From a virus, in the IMG/VR virus record IMGVR_UViG_3300010354_000225, positions 1 through 38,202 of that record: a stretch of DNA of 38,202 nucleotides; one strand, written 5' to 3'. Shown here piece after piece: positions 7,178 through 16,418 of the stretch. Under the pieces are notes generated by a model. That model saw nothing but the letters and a program-made list of their open reading frames with translations, did not search any database and was not told the DNA's origin. Positions within the stretch are counted from its first letter, which is position 1. The number at the start of each line of letters is the position of its first letter. Position numbers and translations under genes: made by a program.

Positions 7178-7750
7178 ATGAGAATTCTAACTGACTGTGA
7201 TGGTGTTCTACTGAACTGGGAATACGCCTTTAATATCTGGATGCAGAGACATGGGTATGTAGAAAAACCAGGATCATGGGAATACTACGATGTAGGTGAT
7301 CGATATGGTATCAGCAAAGAAGAGAAACAGCGTCTCGTGAAACACTTCAACGAGAGTTCTGCGATTGGTTTCCTTCCACCCCTCCGTGATGCTATCCACT
7401 ATGTGGATAAGCTTCACCGCAAACATGGCGTCGTGTTCCATGTAATTACCTCGCTTTCACTCGAACCTACTGCTCAACAGCTGCGTATTCAGAACCTGAA
7501 TAAGTTGTTCGGTTCTACTGTCTTCGAGAAGTTTGTCTTCCTTGATACTGGTGCTGATAAAGACGAAGCGCTGCTTCCTTATCGGTTCTCTGGTGATATC
7601 TGGATTGAAGATAAGATAGAGAATGCCGTAGTTGGTCGTGATCTTGGATTGGATTCTATTCTAATCGAACACGGCTTCAATATGAATATCCCTAATACTT
7701 TCCCTATGATGAGAAACTGGAAGGACGTTTATGAATATGTCGCAGGCTAA
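7178..7750 (+). CDS. HAD-family phosphatase, 5'(3')-deoxyribonucleotidase-like
   Basis: 190 residues. Motif I is LTDCDGVLLNW (nucleophile and acid/base Asp as DxDGV), motif II is in VITSLS, and the distal acidic motif is IWIEDKIENAV. These are haloacid dehalogenase hallmarks, and the length and cap spacing fit the deoxyribonucleotidase (NT5C) group that dephosphorylates deoxynucleoside monophosphates. It is preceded by its own promoter and overlaps the next small gene by 20 nt. Confidence 0.8.
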   Translation: MRILTDCDGVLLNWEYAFNIWMQRHGYVEKPGSWEYYDVGDRYGISKEEKQRLVKHFNESSAIGFLPPLRDAIHYVDKLHRKHGVVFHVITSLSLEPTAQQLRIQNLNKLFGSTVFEKFVFLDTGADKDEALLPYRFSGDIWIEDKIENAVVGRDLGLDSILIEHGFNMNIPNTFPMMRNWKDVYEYVAG

Positions 7751-7949
7751 AGCAAATGTCTTCGAACTCCTTGATCTTCGCTTTCAGTGGGAAGAGATTG
7801 TTCGAGACTATAAAATGGACGATAAGCGTAAGACTGGGGTAGTAGATAACCTTCAGTGGTATATCGACAATGGTGCTACTGGTAATCGTTTTCGCTCGGG
7901 TTATAAAGAGTCACAGGATCTTGCAAGATCCATCCTAGAGAATGTCTAA
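7731..7949 (+). CDS. Small hypothetical protein
   Basis: 72 residues, starting within the 3' end of the phosphatase gene (ATG 7731 or 7737). Helical and charged, containing NLQWYIDNGATGNRFRSGY, a pattern I associate with other small T4-like phage proteins but cannot name. Its stop overlaps the start of the first sulfotransferase. Confidence 0.65.
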   Translation: MNMSQAKANVFELLDLRFQWEEIVRDYKMDDKRKTGVVDNLQWYIDNGATGNRFRSGYKESQDLARSILENV

Positions 7950-8616
7950 CAATATATTGTTTATTCATATACCTAAGACCGGAGGAACTAGCATCCTCCG
8001 GTCTTTACCTATGGCGAAAGCAACTTGGGATCATATGGATAAAAGCATTCTGAAGGAATTTAATAAATCTCAATATGTTGAATTCCCTTGGTATAATAGC
8101 TTCGCTAAGCACATCCCATATAGTTATATGGATAGTAATATAATACAGTCCTATAATAAGATTTTCTCAGTAGTAAGAAATCCCTGGTCAAGACTGGTTT
8201 CATTATACAATTACACTTTCTCTGAACGGATGAAGTCTTCTATAGGAACAAGCTATTTCCAAGACTTCCTATTCTGGGATGAATTCCTAGATCGTATGGA
8301 TAGTTATGTAGAGGATCTAAATTTCTTCTGTAATCATCCATATGACCAATGGGCATGCCAGGAAAAGTGGCTAGGATTAAAAGTTGATGTTTTAAGGTAC
8401 GAATTCCTTAATTATGATTTAAATAGATACTTGGGTAAGAGTATTCGATTGGAGATGGTCAATACCACCAAAAAAGTAGATTATAAATCTTACTATACGA
8501 ATGAACAAAGAGACAGAGTAGAAAAGTGGTTTCAGAGAGACATAGATCGTTGGGGATTTTCTTTCGATACATCAGCTACTAAAAATTATTGGGGTGAAAA
8601 TGCTAAAACAAATTGA
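7942..8616 (+). CDS. Sulfotransferase (family 2-like)
   Basis: 224 residues. The N-terminal FIHIPKTGGTSI is the 5'-phosphosulfate loop that binds PAPS, and VVRNPWSRLVSLYNY supplies the 3'-phosphate-binding Arg and the RNPxxR motif of carbohydrate sulfotransferases. It would transfer sulfate to a sugar or glycan hydroxyl. It is the first gene of the coupled glycan block and overlaps both neighbours. Phage sulfotransferases are unusual, and a second one lies at 12372. Confidence 0.88.
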   Translation: MSNNILFIHIPKTGGTSILRSLPMAKATWDHMDKSILKEFNKSQYVEFPWYNSFAKHIPYSYMDSNIIQSYNKIFSVVRNPWSRLVSLYNYTFSERMKSSIGTSYFQDFLFWDEFLDRMDSYVEDLNFFCNHPYDQWACQEKWLGLKVDVLRYEFLNYDLNRYLGKSIRLEMVNTTKKVDYKSYYTNEQRDRVEKWFQRDIDRWGFSFDTSATKNYWGENAKTN

Positions 8617-9199
8617 TACATCTTTCCTTGTAAGACCAGAACCAGAAAAGAAAGGTGAAAAGTTTAACGGGCAAGGGTGGGGATATCTAGATCCTAACCT
8701 TTTGGATGTTCGAACCATGTGGGAAGAAGTAAGCTCTCTTACGAAGAACGTTACGAATATTATAGAGGTAGGGATGTTCGCTGGACACTCCACGGTTTGT
8801 TTACTTGAGTATTTCCCAGAAGCTAAGGTTACTAGTCTTGACCCGGGAAAATTCTCAGAGATTTCCCATATTCCTATTAAAGAAAGATACGGGGATAGAT
8901 TTACTTTTATTCCTAGTACTTTACCGAAGACGGAAGTAGAAACCCCAGATTTTGTTTTCATTGATGGTAACCATTCATATGAATCGGTAGTAAAAGATAT
9001 TAAAAAAACTTTCGAAATAAAACCGAGATACATATTATTTGATAACGTAGAACTACCCGGGGTTAGACAAGCTATAAAAGAATACGGTTTGTTTAATAAA
9101 TCTCTCTTTCCCAAGTATTGGTTTTACGTGATTACCCATAAAGAAAATACCACACCTGGTATTATAATGTTTTTAGATATGGAAACGTATGCCTATTAA
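8600..9199 (+). CDS. Class I SAM-dependent methyltransferase
   Basis: 199 residues. Motif I is IIEVGMFAGHST (SAM-binding Gly-rich loop), motif II has an acidic residue in VTSLDPGKF, and DFVFIDGNHSY is the usual motif of the Methyltransf_24 group. These commonly O-methylate sugars or small molecules. The ATG at 8600 overlaps the sulfotransferase by 17 nt; a GTG at 8594 is an alternative. Context suggests glycan methylation. Confidence 0.82.
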   Translation: MLKQIDTSFLVRPEPEKKGEKFNGQGWGYLDPNLLDVRTMWEEVSSLTKNVTNIIEVGMFAGHSTVCLLEYFPEAKVTSLDPGKFSEISHIPIKERYGDRFTFIPSTLPKTEVETPDFVFIDGNHSYESVVKDIKKTFEIKPRYILFDNVELPGVRQAIKEYGLFNKSLFPKYWFYVITHKENTTPGIIMFLDMETYAY

Positions 9200-10046
9200 T
9201 GAAGAATATTTTAAAAAGTATCTTCCATTTGTTCCTCGTATAAATTTTTCTTCAGTAATAGAAGCTAAAATGACGCCGGGGATCGGTGATCTAATGTGCA
9301 TTTTAAATGTAGCTTATTATAGATCTTTTTATGCGCAGAAGGAAATAAATCTCGTTTTACATTGGTACCACGATGAAGATTTCTTATATCATTTCGAGGA
9401 TCCGGAAACTATTTTAGAACGATTCCATTATATAAACAGCTTTTATGCTAAGAAAGATACAGACGTTAATATACAACACGTTTTTAATTCAAATAATCTT
9501 GCTCTCCATCATAATCGATTTTTTGGATATAGCAGGATGCTTAAACTAGACGGCCATATCCAGAAAAGATCTAGGATGAGATATAATGATTGGTATTTTC
9601 GAAAGATGAATGCTGATCCTATAAAGAAAAAAGTAGTAATCTGGACACAAGTAAATAACGCTCAAGAACCAAGACCATTTAAAAGACCATTTGATCGTAA
9701 TCAGTGGAATAAAGTGATTGATATTATAGAGATGCAGGGTTATAGTGTAACAGAAATAGATTATAGAACTCCTATCTCGGAGGTGTTTTATCATATCAGA
9801 ACTGCCGAAGCTTGTCTATGCTATGAAGGGATGTGGCACTATGTTGCTAAGAATATGTGTAAGCCTACTATAGTTCTTACTAAGGACTTAATTACCAATT
9901 ACCATACCCCAGACGCCTTAATATATAAAGTAAGAAAAGCAGATACACACTCCCTAAATTATTTTCATAACTTTGAAAGAAGAATTGAAAGAGCTACAGA
10001 GTTTGCTAATCTACAGAAGAAAAGATTAAGAGGAATTCATAAGTGA
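9189..10046 (+). CDS. Glycosyltransferase-like protein (GT-B type)
   Basis: 285 residues. The second half has a strand KKVVIWTQVNNAQ and then ACLCYEGMWHYVAKNMCKPTI, which looks like the GT-B donor-site segment (E/GxxH..A....P) of heptosyltransferase-like enzymes. The first half contains MTPGIGDLMCIL, similar to the PGIGD loop at the N-terminus of this superfamily. The donor and acceptor are unknown. It overlaps the methyltransferase by 11 nt and the radical SAM gene by 4 nt. Confidence 0.65.
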   Translation: MPINEEYFKKYLPFVPRINFSSVIEAKMTPGIGDLMCILNVAYYRSFYAQKEINLVLHWYHDEDFLYHFEDPETILERFHYINSFYAKKDTDVNIQHVFNSNNLALHHNRFFGYSRMLKLDGHIQKRSRMRYNDWYFRKMNADPIKKKVVIWTQVNNAQEPRPFKRPFDRNQWNKVIDIIEMQGYSVTEIDYRTPISEVFYHIRTAEACLCYEGMWHYVAKNMCKPTIVLTKDLITNYHTPDALIYKVRKADTHSLNYFHNFERRIERATEFANLQKKRLRGIHK

Positions 10047-11002
10047 AGATTGATAGAGCAGTTATCGAGATTAATGGGGGATGTAATTACACATGCAAAA
10101 TGTGTCCGCAAACTTTTCCAGATGGTACGCACGGCGCCCGTGGTAAAAACTGGCTGAAGAAAATGCCACTTGATGAATTCGAAGATTATGTTGCCCAGTG
10201 TGCTGAGGCTGGATTACGTGTGGTGAATCTAGACGGTTCTGGGGAAGTAACACTGAATCGTAACCTTGCTGAATACGTTTCTGTTGTAAAGAAGTATGGT
10301 GCAAAGGCCTTTATGTTCTCGAATGGACAGAGGATGAAAGGCGACTTTATGAAAGAAGTCGTTGACGCTGGTTGTGACTTTTTTCGATTTAGTATTGTTG
10401 GTTATAACGAAGAAACCTATAGAGAATGGATGAACAGCCCATTCTTTAACCCTGTTGTGAAAAATTTACATGAGATGCAAGAATATGTTACCAAAACGAA
10501 TTCGTCGTGCACTGTTGCAACCTATCACCTCATTCTTGATAATAATCGAGTCGATTACGAAAGAGATGAATATCTTAAGATCGTTAATTCAGCTGGTGTT
10601 AAAACTGAGATTTGGAAGATGCATAATTGGTCTGGTGTTTATAAGCCTGACTATGGCCGTGATGGTGCCATTAAGACTTGTGGTCGTCCTTTTAGCCCTG
10701 ATGTTGTTATTCGCGCAGGTGGTCTCGGCGATAGTAGAGGAGCTGTGCACCCGTGCTGTCAAGTATTGGGTAGGGATGATGAAGCTGTTCTAGGTCACAT
10801 GAGTGATCAGAGACTGGAAGAAATCTGGTATGGCGAAGCTTACAACACCCTTCGTAAGCAACATGAAACTGGCGACTATCCGGATTTCTGTAAAGGCTGT
10901 GATTTCTTAATCGATGATCCGGAAGTTCTAGTTTACTCTAACCACGGTAGAGAGAATTATAAAATGCATGGTACGGAGTTTAGCCTAAATGACTATCGAT
11001 AA
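10043..11002 (+). CDS. Radical SAM / SPASM enzyme
   Basis: 319 residues, GTG start preceded by AAGAGGA. The 4Fe-4S motif CNYTCKMC (CxxxCxxC) starts near residue 14, with NLDGSGEVTLN as the GGE-like SAM-binding strand. The C-terminal part has Cys in TCGRPF, HPCCQVLG and FCKGCDF, consistent with SPASM-type auxiliary clusters. Members oxidise sugars or amino sugars, or modify peptides. With the class III aminotransferase at 16419 it could create an amino sugar, but this is inference. Codon use is less A/T-rich than its neighbours. Confidence 0.88.
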   Translation: MKIDRAVIEINGGCNYTCKMCPQTFPDGTHGARGKNWLKKMPLDEFEDYVAQCAEAGLRVVNLDGSGEVTLNRNLAEYVSVVKKYGAKAFMFSNGQRMKGDFMKEVVDAGCDFFRFSIVGYNEETYREWMNSPFFNPVVKNLHEMQEYVTKTNSSCTVATYHLILDNNRVDYERDEYLKIVNSAGVKTEIWKMHNWSGVYKPDYGRDGAIKTCGRPFSPDVVIRAGGLGDSRGAVHPCCQVLGRDDEAVLGHMSDQRLEEIWYGEAYNTLRKQHETGDYPDFCKGCDFLIDDPEVLVYSNHGRENYKMHGTEFSLNDYR

Positions 11003-11606
11003 GAATATACCCATCTATGTTATTTCTATATCAAATAACGAAATTTCGCAATACTATAGAAAAATTGCTGATGAGTCTTTTTTAAAAAGAGGTTATAGTA
11101 ATCTTATCCACCACGAAGCAACATTACCAGATACCATACCAGAATCTAATTATTTAAATTTTGCTGAGAATAGAATCTATACTAGTAAAAGAAAACGCAG
11201 CTGGAATGATACTGAAAAGGCTATTTGGTATTCCCATACTGAGGCGTGGAAGAGAATTATCGAAAGTGGTCAACCAAGTATTATCATAGAGCATGATTGT
11301 ATATTAACTAAAAAGATATCTAAATCTATAACTAAATTTCCTCTTTTTAGTTTTGCATGTTCCACAAGAAATCATTCTTTAGCCGCCGTCGGATATTATA
11401 TAAAGCCTGACCGCGCAAATAGTATGTTAAATGATATTCTAACGCAAGAGATAATCATCCCGGTAGATGGTTTTATTCATTCAAAAGAACCCTGGTATCC
11501 TTACGGTGTATTGGAAAAAGACTGGATTAAGAATAATATCTTTGCAAGACATTTTATTCATAGCCAAGTGGGTACCAATAAAGAAAGAATTGGTGAAAGA
11601 AATTGA
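10989..11606 (+). CDS. Glycosyltransferase family 25-like protein
   Basis: 205 residues. IPIYVISISNNEISQYYRK at the N-terminus and KAIWYSHTEAWKRII then IIIEHDCILTKK (E-H-D, the ExDxV-like donor motif) match GT25 enzymes of LPS biosynthesis. The middle portion is shorter than typical GT25 members. It overlaps the radical SAM gene by 14 nt. Two further GT25-like genes follow at 13708 and 14565. Confidence 0.72.
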   Translation: MTIDKNIPIYVISISNNEISQYYRKIADESFLKRGYSNLIHHEATLPDTIPESNYLNFAENRIYTSKRKRSWNDTEKAIWYSHTEAWKRIIESGQPSIIIEHDCILTKKISKSITKFPLFSFACSTRNHSLAAVGYYIKPDRANSMLNDILTQEIIIPVDGFIHSKEPWYPYGVLEKDWIKNNIFARHFIHSQVGTNKERIGERN

Positions 11607-12379
11607 AAAAATTAATATATCAAGTTTATACCGGTAAAAGATCTAAGTTATACGATCTTTGTACTGCTAGTGTTAAACAGTATGCGAAAACTATTGGTGC
11701 TGATTATATTCGCCAAGATACGCCTATTCTTATGATAAAACCAGACATTTTTCTAACGAATAGAAGTAAGGAAAGTTATGAAAAGTATGGTGGGTTTCTA
11801 CCAATCTATGAGAAAGAGAATGCCTTTGCATATTTAAGGGAATATGATCAGGTTGCTATAATTGATGCTGATGTTTATATTCGTGATAATGCTTCGAATA
11901 TATTTGACGATCTATCTTCCGAATACGACTTTGGTGCTGTAGTAGAAAGAGAGATGCCACTCTCGGATCAGTATGTTCAGAAGATTATTAACTATTCTAA
12001 AATGCAATACGGTTCTATCAGAGACGTCGACTGGAAATGGAACGACAAAGGTGGCGAGTTTATGAACATGGGGGTTATTGTAATGAATAAGTCCGTGTAC
12101 AAATATCTAAAAGGTGAAACCCCGTTACAGTTCCTAAGAAGACCGGAGTTTAAAGCTTTCATTGATGGTATTGGTCCATGGAAATGGTCTACAGACCAGA
12201 CACTATTGAATTACTGGATTCGGAAAGAGAAGATGAATATAAAGAATATGGATTGGAAGTGGAACGGTCTTTACACCGCAAACACTAGAATTCAAGAATG
12301 CCACTTCGTGCATTTCTTCTTAAAAGATAAACTTCCGATGGGTGGGGAGAATATTCAGGAACTAATCAAGAATGTCTGA
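11603..12379 (+). CDS. Glycosyltransferase, GT-A fold with DxD motif
   Basis: 258 residues with a TTG start overlapping the previous stop. Motif VAIIDADVYIRDN holds the DxD that binds the metal and nucleotide sugar. WKWSTDQTLLNYW is the late motif typical of GT8-like enzymes, and HFVHFF lies near the end. The donor is unknown. The coupled position supports action on the same glycan as the neighbours. Confidence 0.75.
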   Translation: MKKLIYQVYTGKRSKLYDLCTASVKQYAKTIGADYIRQDTPILMIKPDIFLTNRSKESYEKYGGFLPIYEKENAFAYLREYDQVAIIDADVYIRDNASNIFDDLSSEYDFGAVVEREMPLSDQYVQKIINYSKMQYGSIRDVDWKWNDKGGEFMNMGVIVMNKSVYKYLKGETPLQFLRRPEFKAFIDGIGPWKWSTDQTLLNYWIRKEKMNIKNMDWKWNGLYTANTRIQECHFVHFFLKDKLPMGGENIQELIKNV

Positions 12380-13061
12380 TAAGAAGATCTTCATTCACAT
12401 TCCAAAGAATGCTGGAACAACTATTCGTCTAAATCCTATCTTACAGGATAGGATCATTGCTGCTGGGTCAGAGATACATAAATCGAAAGAATACTCTGAT
12501 GCAGTCAGAAAGAAGATGAAATTTCTTGGCGATCACCACGGATTTGAACATGCTAGGTGGAGAGACTTGAATCCAGATATTACTAGTCAATATCAGGCGT
12601 TTGCAGTAGTAAGAAACCCATGGGATAGAGTTGTTTCAAGATATCTTTTTGCAAAGAAGATTATTGAGGTTGAATATAAATCCCCTTCTACATATGCAGA
12701 TGTTAGTTCGTTTGAAGCTTTTCTAGACGAAAGGTATAAATGGGGTAACATGAATTATATGTGGCATAGAGCTATTCGTGGGTGGTTTCCCGCAGTGGAT
12801 TATGTCACGGATGTAGATGGTAATCTGAAATGCGATATACTGTCATTCGAAGACTTCGATCAGGATATCTGTGATTACTTTGATCTAGAATTTCCGCCTC
12901 AGGCTAGAAACGTTACTGGAATGAATGAAGGATCATACAAAGATCTGTACGACGATAACACAATCTCAATTGTAGCCGACTGGTATAAATCTGATATAGA
13001 TATGTTTGGCTATGACTTTGATACTGGGCCGACAAAAAACACATGGAGACTATTAAAATGA
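12372..13061 (+). CDS. Sulfotransferase (second copy in the block)
   Basis: 229 residues. FIHIPKNAGTTI is the PAPS 5'-phosphosulfate loop and VVRNPWDRVVSRYLF the 3'-phosphate motif. The C-terminus ends GYDFDTGPTKNTW, similar to the first sulfotransferase end (FSFDTSATKNYW), which suggests that the two are paralogues now acting at different positions. Overlaps both neighbours. Confidence 0.88.
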   Translation: MSDKKIFIHIPKNAGTTIRLNPILQDRIIAAGSEIHKSKEYSDAVRKKMKFLGDHHGFEHARWRDLNPDITSQYQAFAVVRNPWDRVVSRYLFAKKIIEVEYKSPSTYADVSSFEAFLDERYKWGNMNYMWHRAIRGWFPAVDYVTDVDGNLKCDILSFEDFDQDICDYFDLEFPPQARNVTGMNEGSYKDLYDDNTISIVADWYKSDIDMFGYDFDTGPTKNTWRLLK

Positions 13062-13711
13062 GTGAGCTTCTTGAGATTTTCGATAAGCATAATACCGATA
13101 AAGGCTCGAAAAAACATTTTTATCATCATGTGTATGAACCACATTTTGAACCTATTCGAAATGATAAGATTAATATCTTGGAGGTTGGTGTTTTCAAGGG
13201 TGCTAGTACTGCAGCATTTCATGAATACTTTCCGAATGCCACCATTTATGGTATTGATATCTTCACTCGCGTACCTGCCGAAGAGATTGAGATTCTAAAA
13301 GAAGAAAGAGTAAAATGGTTAAATGGTGATTCTCTAGAGCCATCTATTACAAAACTAGTAGAAGAAACCTGGCCCGGAGTTCAGTTTGATCTTATTATTG
13401 ATGATGGTGCACATTGGCCAGAAGCAAATAGACTAACGTTTAAGCACTTAATACCATTCTTAAAAAATGGGGGCAAGTATTTTGTAGAAGATGTTTGGCC
13501 ATTTGATATCATGGACTTCTCCGATTATAATCACCCGTGGGTCCTCGGTGTACCTGATAAGTTAAATCCAACAGCTTATAATAAATTTTTAGCAGAAATT
13601 TCCCCATACAAACATCAACTCTATGATGTTAGAATGAAAACTGATTGGACCCCTAGTAAAACTTCAAGAGAGTACATCCCCGATAGTACAATTATGCTTA
13701 TAAAGAAATGA
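13058..13711 (+). CDS. SAM-dependent methyltransferase, macrocin O-methyltransferase-like
   Basis: 217 residues from the ATGA overlap. HNTDKGSKKHFYHHVYEPHF is the hallmark N-terminus of the demethylmacrocin/mycinamicin sugar O-methyltransferase type. The SAM loop is ILEVGVFKGAST, and DLIIDDGAHWPE holds the metal-binding Asp pair followed by His. These enzymes methylate sugar hydroxyls, which fits the glycan context. Confidence 0.85.
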   Translation: MSELLEIFDKHNTDKGSKKHFYHHVYEPHFEPIRNDKINILEVGVFKGASTAAFHEYFPNATIYGIDIFTRVPAEEIEILKEERVKWLNGDSLEPSITKLVEETWPGVQFDLIIDDGAHWPEANRLTFKHLIPFLKNGGKYFVEDVWPFDIMDFSDYNHPWVLGVPDKLNPTAYNKFLAEISPYKHQLYDVRMKTDWTPSKTSREYIPDSTIMLIKK

Positions 13712-14562
13712 ATGAATTAGAAGTTATAAAGGAGTGGATGCCGTTTCAGACTGAACCGCCCACTCTAGAAACTGTGACTGAAAGGACGAAATATAGAATG
13801 AAAGCCTATGTGATATCGATGGTAAACAATCACGATTCTACGGTTGCTTCGAGAAAAGTCATTCAGTCGATTAACTTAACGAAGTCGAAGATACAGCCAT
13901 TCATATTCCCAGCTGTCACTCCCGACACCCTAGATGAAACTCATAATCAACTGTTTGGTAAATCGGCGGTTCCGAATATCAGTTGGACATATCCTACAAA
14001 AGAATCTGAGAATCGTTATGACCTAAGAACTGGTTTACAACTTTCTTTCTATCCAACGAAGGATATAAGAAAAAGAATTGCTTGTACTCTAAGTCACTAT
14101 TCACTTTGGTTACACTGCTATCAGATAGATGAACCGATTATGATCTTAGAACACGATGCAGTCTTTGTTAAAGAATTCGATTACAGTAAACTTCAGGGAA
14201 AATTTACTGGACATATTATTGGATTAAATAACCCAATGGGGGCGACTAGAAGAGCGTCTAAGTTCGATGAGGTCATAAGAAAGAAATATTCTGACCGGTG
14301 GGACAAGTTAAAGAAATATCCTAGTGTGGATGTTATGGAAACTCCGTGGATCGACAACCAAATGGTTCCGCAAGGACTGGCTGGAAATTCAGCATACATA
14401 TTAAAACCAGAAGGTGCTGCAGCACTGATCGCTTTAACTGCAGAGAATGGTTTATGGCCAAATGATGCTATTATGTGTAAGCAGCTTATGCCCGGAAAAT
14501 TACAAGTTGCATATCCTTATTATACTAAAGTGACTGGAATGAAATCTACTACATCGGAGTGA
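13708..14562 (+). CDS. Glycosyltransferase family 25-like protein
   Basis: 284 residues. KAYVISMVNNHDSTVASRKV (GT25 N-terminus), ACTLSHYSLWLHCYQ and IMILEHDAVFVKEF (E-H-D donor motif) match GT25. The N-terminus has about 30 extra residues before the conserved start. Closely related to the next gene, so a tandem duplication followed by divergence is likely. Confidence 0.8.
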   Translation: MNELEVIKEWMPFQTEPPTLETVTERTKYRMKAYVISMVNNHDSTVASRKVIQSINLTKSKIQPFIFPAVTPDTLDETHNQLFGKSAVPNISWTYPTKESENRYDLRTGLQLSFYPTKDIRKRIACTLSHYSLWLHCYQIDEPIMILEHDAVFVKEFDYSKLQGKFTGHIIGLNNPMGATRRASKFDEVIRKKYSDRWDKLKKYPSVDVMETPWIDNQMVPQGLAGNSAYILKPEGAAALIALTAENGLWPNDAIMCKQLMPGKLQVAYPYYTKVTGMKSTTSE

Positions 14563-14564
14563 TT

Positions 14565-15209
14565 ATGAAAGCTTACGTGATAACAATAATGGATAATGAC
14601 GAGTCTTGTCGTGTTGCAAACAGATGTATCGAATCTGGTAAGAGGTTTGGCGTAGACGTTGAGATTTTTGCTGCTGTTACGCCAGTCGATAATCCACTGA
14701 GAATGGCAAAGGACTGGGGTATACCAGTTGACGGGTTTCAAGAGAAATATTCTCGGCTTGAAAACTGTGTAGCAGCATTCTTGTCCCATTATACACTATG
14801 GAAATTATGCGATGGCGACAATGTTCCATATACTATCTTCGAGCATGATGCTATATTGAAAGATAATATACCGATGTTTAGTTCCTTTTCTCATGTAATG
14901 AATATTGGTAAACCAAGCTATGGTCGATTTAACACACCTGTATTACTCGGTGTGAATCCGTTAACCTCTAAGCCTTATATGCCAGGTGCACACGCCTATA
15001 TGATTAAACCGTCTGGTGCAAAAGCTCTTATGGAAAAAGCTAAGACCGTTGCTGGACCTACAGATGTGTTCATGAACTTAAAGAACTTCCCGTGGATGGA
15101 AGAATACTATCCATGGCCTGCAGAAGCTCATGATTCTTTTACTACTATTCAGAAAACTGAGGGATGCTTAGCGAAGCATAATTATAATGGCAAATACAAA
15201 ATTATCTAA
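14565..15209 (+). CDS. Glycosyltransferase family 25-like protein (tandem paralogue)
   Basis: 214 residues. KAYVITIMDNDESCRVANRC, AAFLSHYTLWKLCD and TIFEHDAILKDN repeat the motif order of the preceding gene. The ATG at 14565 lies 3 nt after the upstream stop; GTG 14559 is an alternative. It overlaps the following GT gene by 23 nt. Confidence 0.8.
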   Translation: MKAYVITIMDNDESCRVANRCIESGKRFGVDVEIFAAVTPVDNPLRMAKDWGIPVDGFQEKYSRLENCVAAFLSHYTLWKLCDGDNVPYTIFEHDAILKDNIPMFSSFSHVMNIGKPSYGRFNTPVLLGVNPLTSKPYMPGAHAYMIKPSGAKALMEKAKTVAGPTDVFMNLKNFPWMEEYYPWPAEAHDSFTTIQKTEGCLAKHNYNGKYKII

Positions 15210-15825
15210 ACTGTTTATTACGGGTTGTGATGCATCTAGTGAATGGATGCTTCCGTGGTTTGTCGATAATCTGACGAAGCATAATGACATACCTCTTATG
15301 ATTATGGATTTTGGTATGACAAGCAGTCAGTTCTCCGACATTCGCAAGAGCGTACGCGGGCACGAGCACGGGTGGTTTAAGAAGCCCAAAGCTATGAGGA
15401 TCGCTGCAGAATACGCAGAGAATGTGTGCTGGCTAGATACTGATTGCGAGGTCATGGGTAATATCTCTAAGATATTCGATTGTATCCAACCAAACAAATT
15501 GTCCATGGCAGTAGATAAGCCTTGGACACAGAGACGCGGAGAGAAATGGCATAACTCTGGGGTAGTTGCTTACCATGGTGTTCCGAGCGTTTTAACTGAC
15601 TGGGAGCTATCTTGTGCTACTCAACCAGTGCAGGGTGACCAAGAGGTTCTGCATATGATGATGGACAATCCTTTGAAGAGAATGACTTTCATAGAAGATC
15701 TGCCCAATAAGTATAATGTCCTCCGTATTCAACACATAGATAAAACAGTTCCACCAGATCCACTTGTATATCATTGGACTGGACAGAAAGGTAAAGATCA
15801 TATTAGGAAACTTATGAATGGCTAA
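15187..15825 (+). CDS. Glycosyltransferase-like protein, GT-A with DTD motif
   Basis: 212 residues. NVCWLDTDCEVMGNI holds a DxD within a hydrophobic strand, and KWHNSGVVAYHG and GDQEVLHMMM follow in the order seen in GT8/GT32-like enzymes (NSG, then DQ). Likely retains donor binding; substrate unknown. Confidence 0.68.
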   Translation: MANTKLSKLFITGCDASSEWMLPWFVDNLTKHNDIPLMIMDFGMTSSQFSDIRKSVRGHEHGWFKKPKAMRIAAEYAENVCWLDTDCEVMGNISKIFDCIQPNKLSMAVDKPWTQRRGEKWHNSGVVAYHGVPSVLTDWELSCATQPVQGDQEVLHMMMDNPLKRMTFIEDLPNKYNVLRIQHIDKTVPPDPLVYHWTGQKGKDHIRKLMNG

Positions 15826-16414
15826 AGTTATACATGTAATTGGCAATGGTGATAATTCCCATATGTACAAGCAGGGCTCCCCTGGGATGAAACTAACTTG
15901 TAATTTACCACCATTCTCCGTTGATGGAGTATATGGCACTTGTATAGTAGATTTTAAGATGATGAGAGCAATGCACGAGGGAAGCGTAACTGTTCCCGGT
16001 GATTGGATTTTAGGATTTAGGCCAAGTAAATATCTAGAGATGAATCCTAATCTTCGTATAAAGTGGATGCATAATGTAAGGGATGTATATCTTACGTTAC
16101 CGAGTTATGCTGAAAACTATACAAATTTTAATTGTGGTCATATGGCTGTTCACTATGCAGCAAACAAACTAAAGGGTTCTGAAGTCCATATGTATGGATT
16201 CGACTCTATGTTTGATTTTAATTTAAGAAGTTGTACAGACTTTTATCTCGTATCAGATAGAGGTGATACGAACAACCTTCGACTCGCAAATAACTGGAGA
16301 CCTGTCTGGCAAGAACTTTTTAAAGAGTTTCCGAATACCCAATTCGTCCTACACCACCGCCATCACAATATTAAGTTTGCTGTTCCGGAAAATGTAGAAA
16401 TAGTTACGAAGTAG
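15818..16414 (+). CDS. Conserved phage protein, possible glycan-related Rossmann protein
   Basis: 198 residues. It opens with VIHVIGNGDNSH, a GxGDN turn like that of proteins that place a phosphosugar or nucleotide, and later has NCGHMAVHYAANKLKGSEVH followed by MYGFDSMFDF. This resembles DUF115/MptE-like or sialyltransferase-related proteins, but I cannot assign it. It ends with TAG, 4 nt before the aminotransferase start. Confidence 0.5.
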   Translation: MAKVIHVIGNGDNSHMYKQGSPGMKLTCNLPPFSVDGVYGTCIVDFKMMRAMHEGSVTVPGDWILGFRPSKYLEMNPNLRIKWMHNVRDVYLTLPSYAENYTNFNCGHMAVHYAANKLKGSEVHMYGFDSMFDFNLRSCTDFYLVSDRGDTNNLRLANNWRPVWQELFKEFPNTQFVLHHRHHNIKFAVPENVEIVTK

Positions 16415-16418
16415 TATT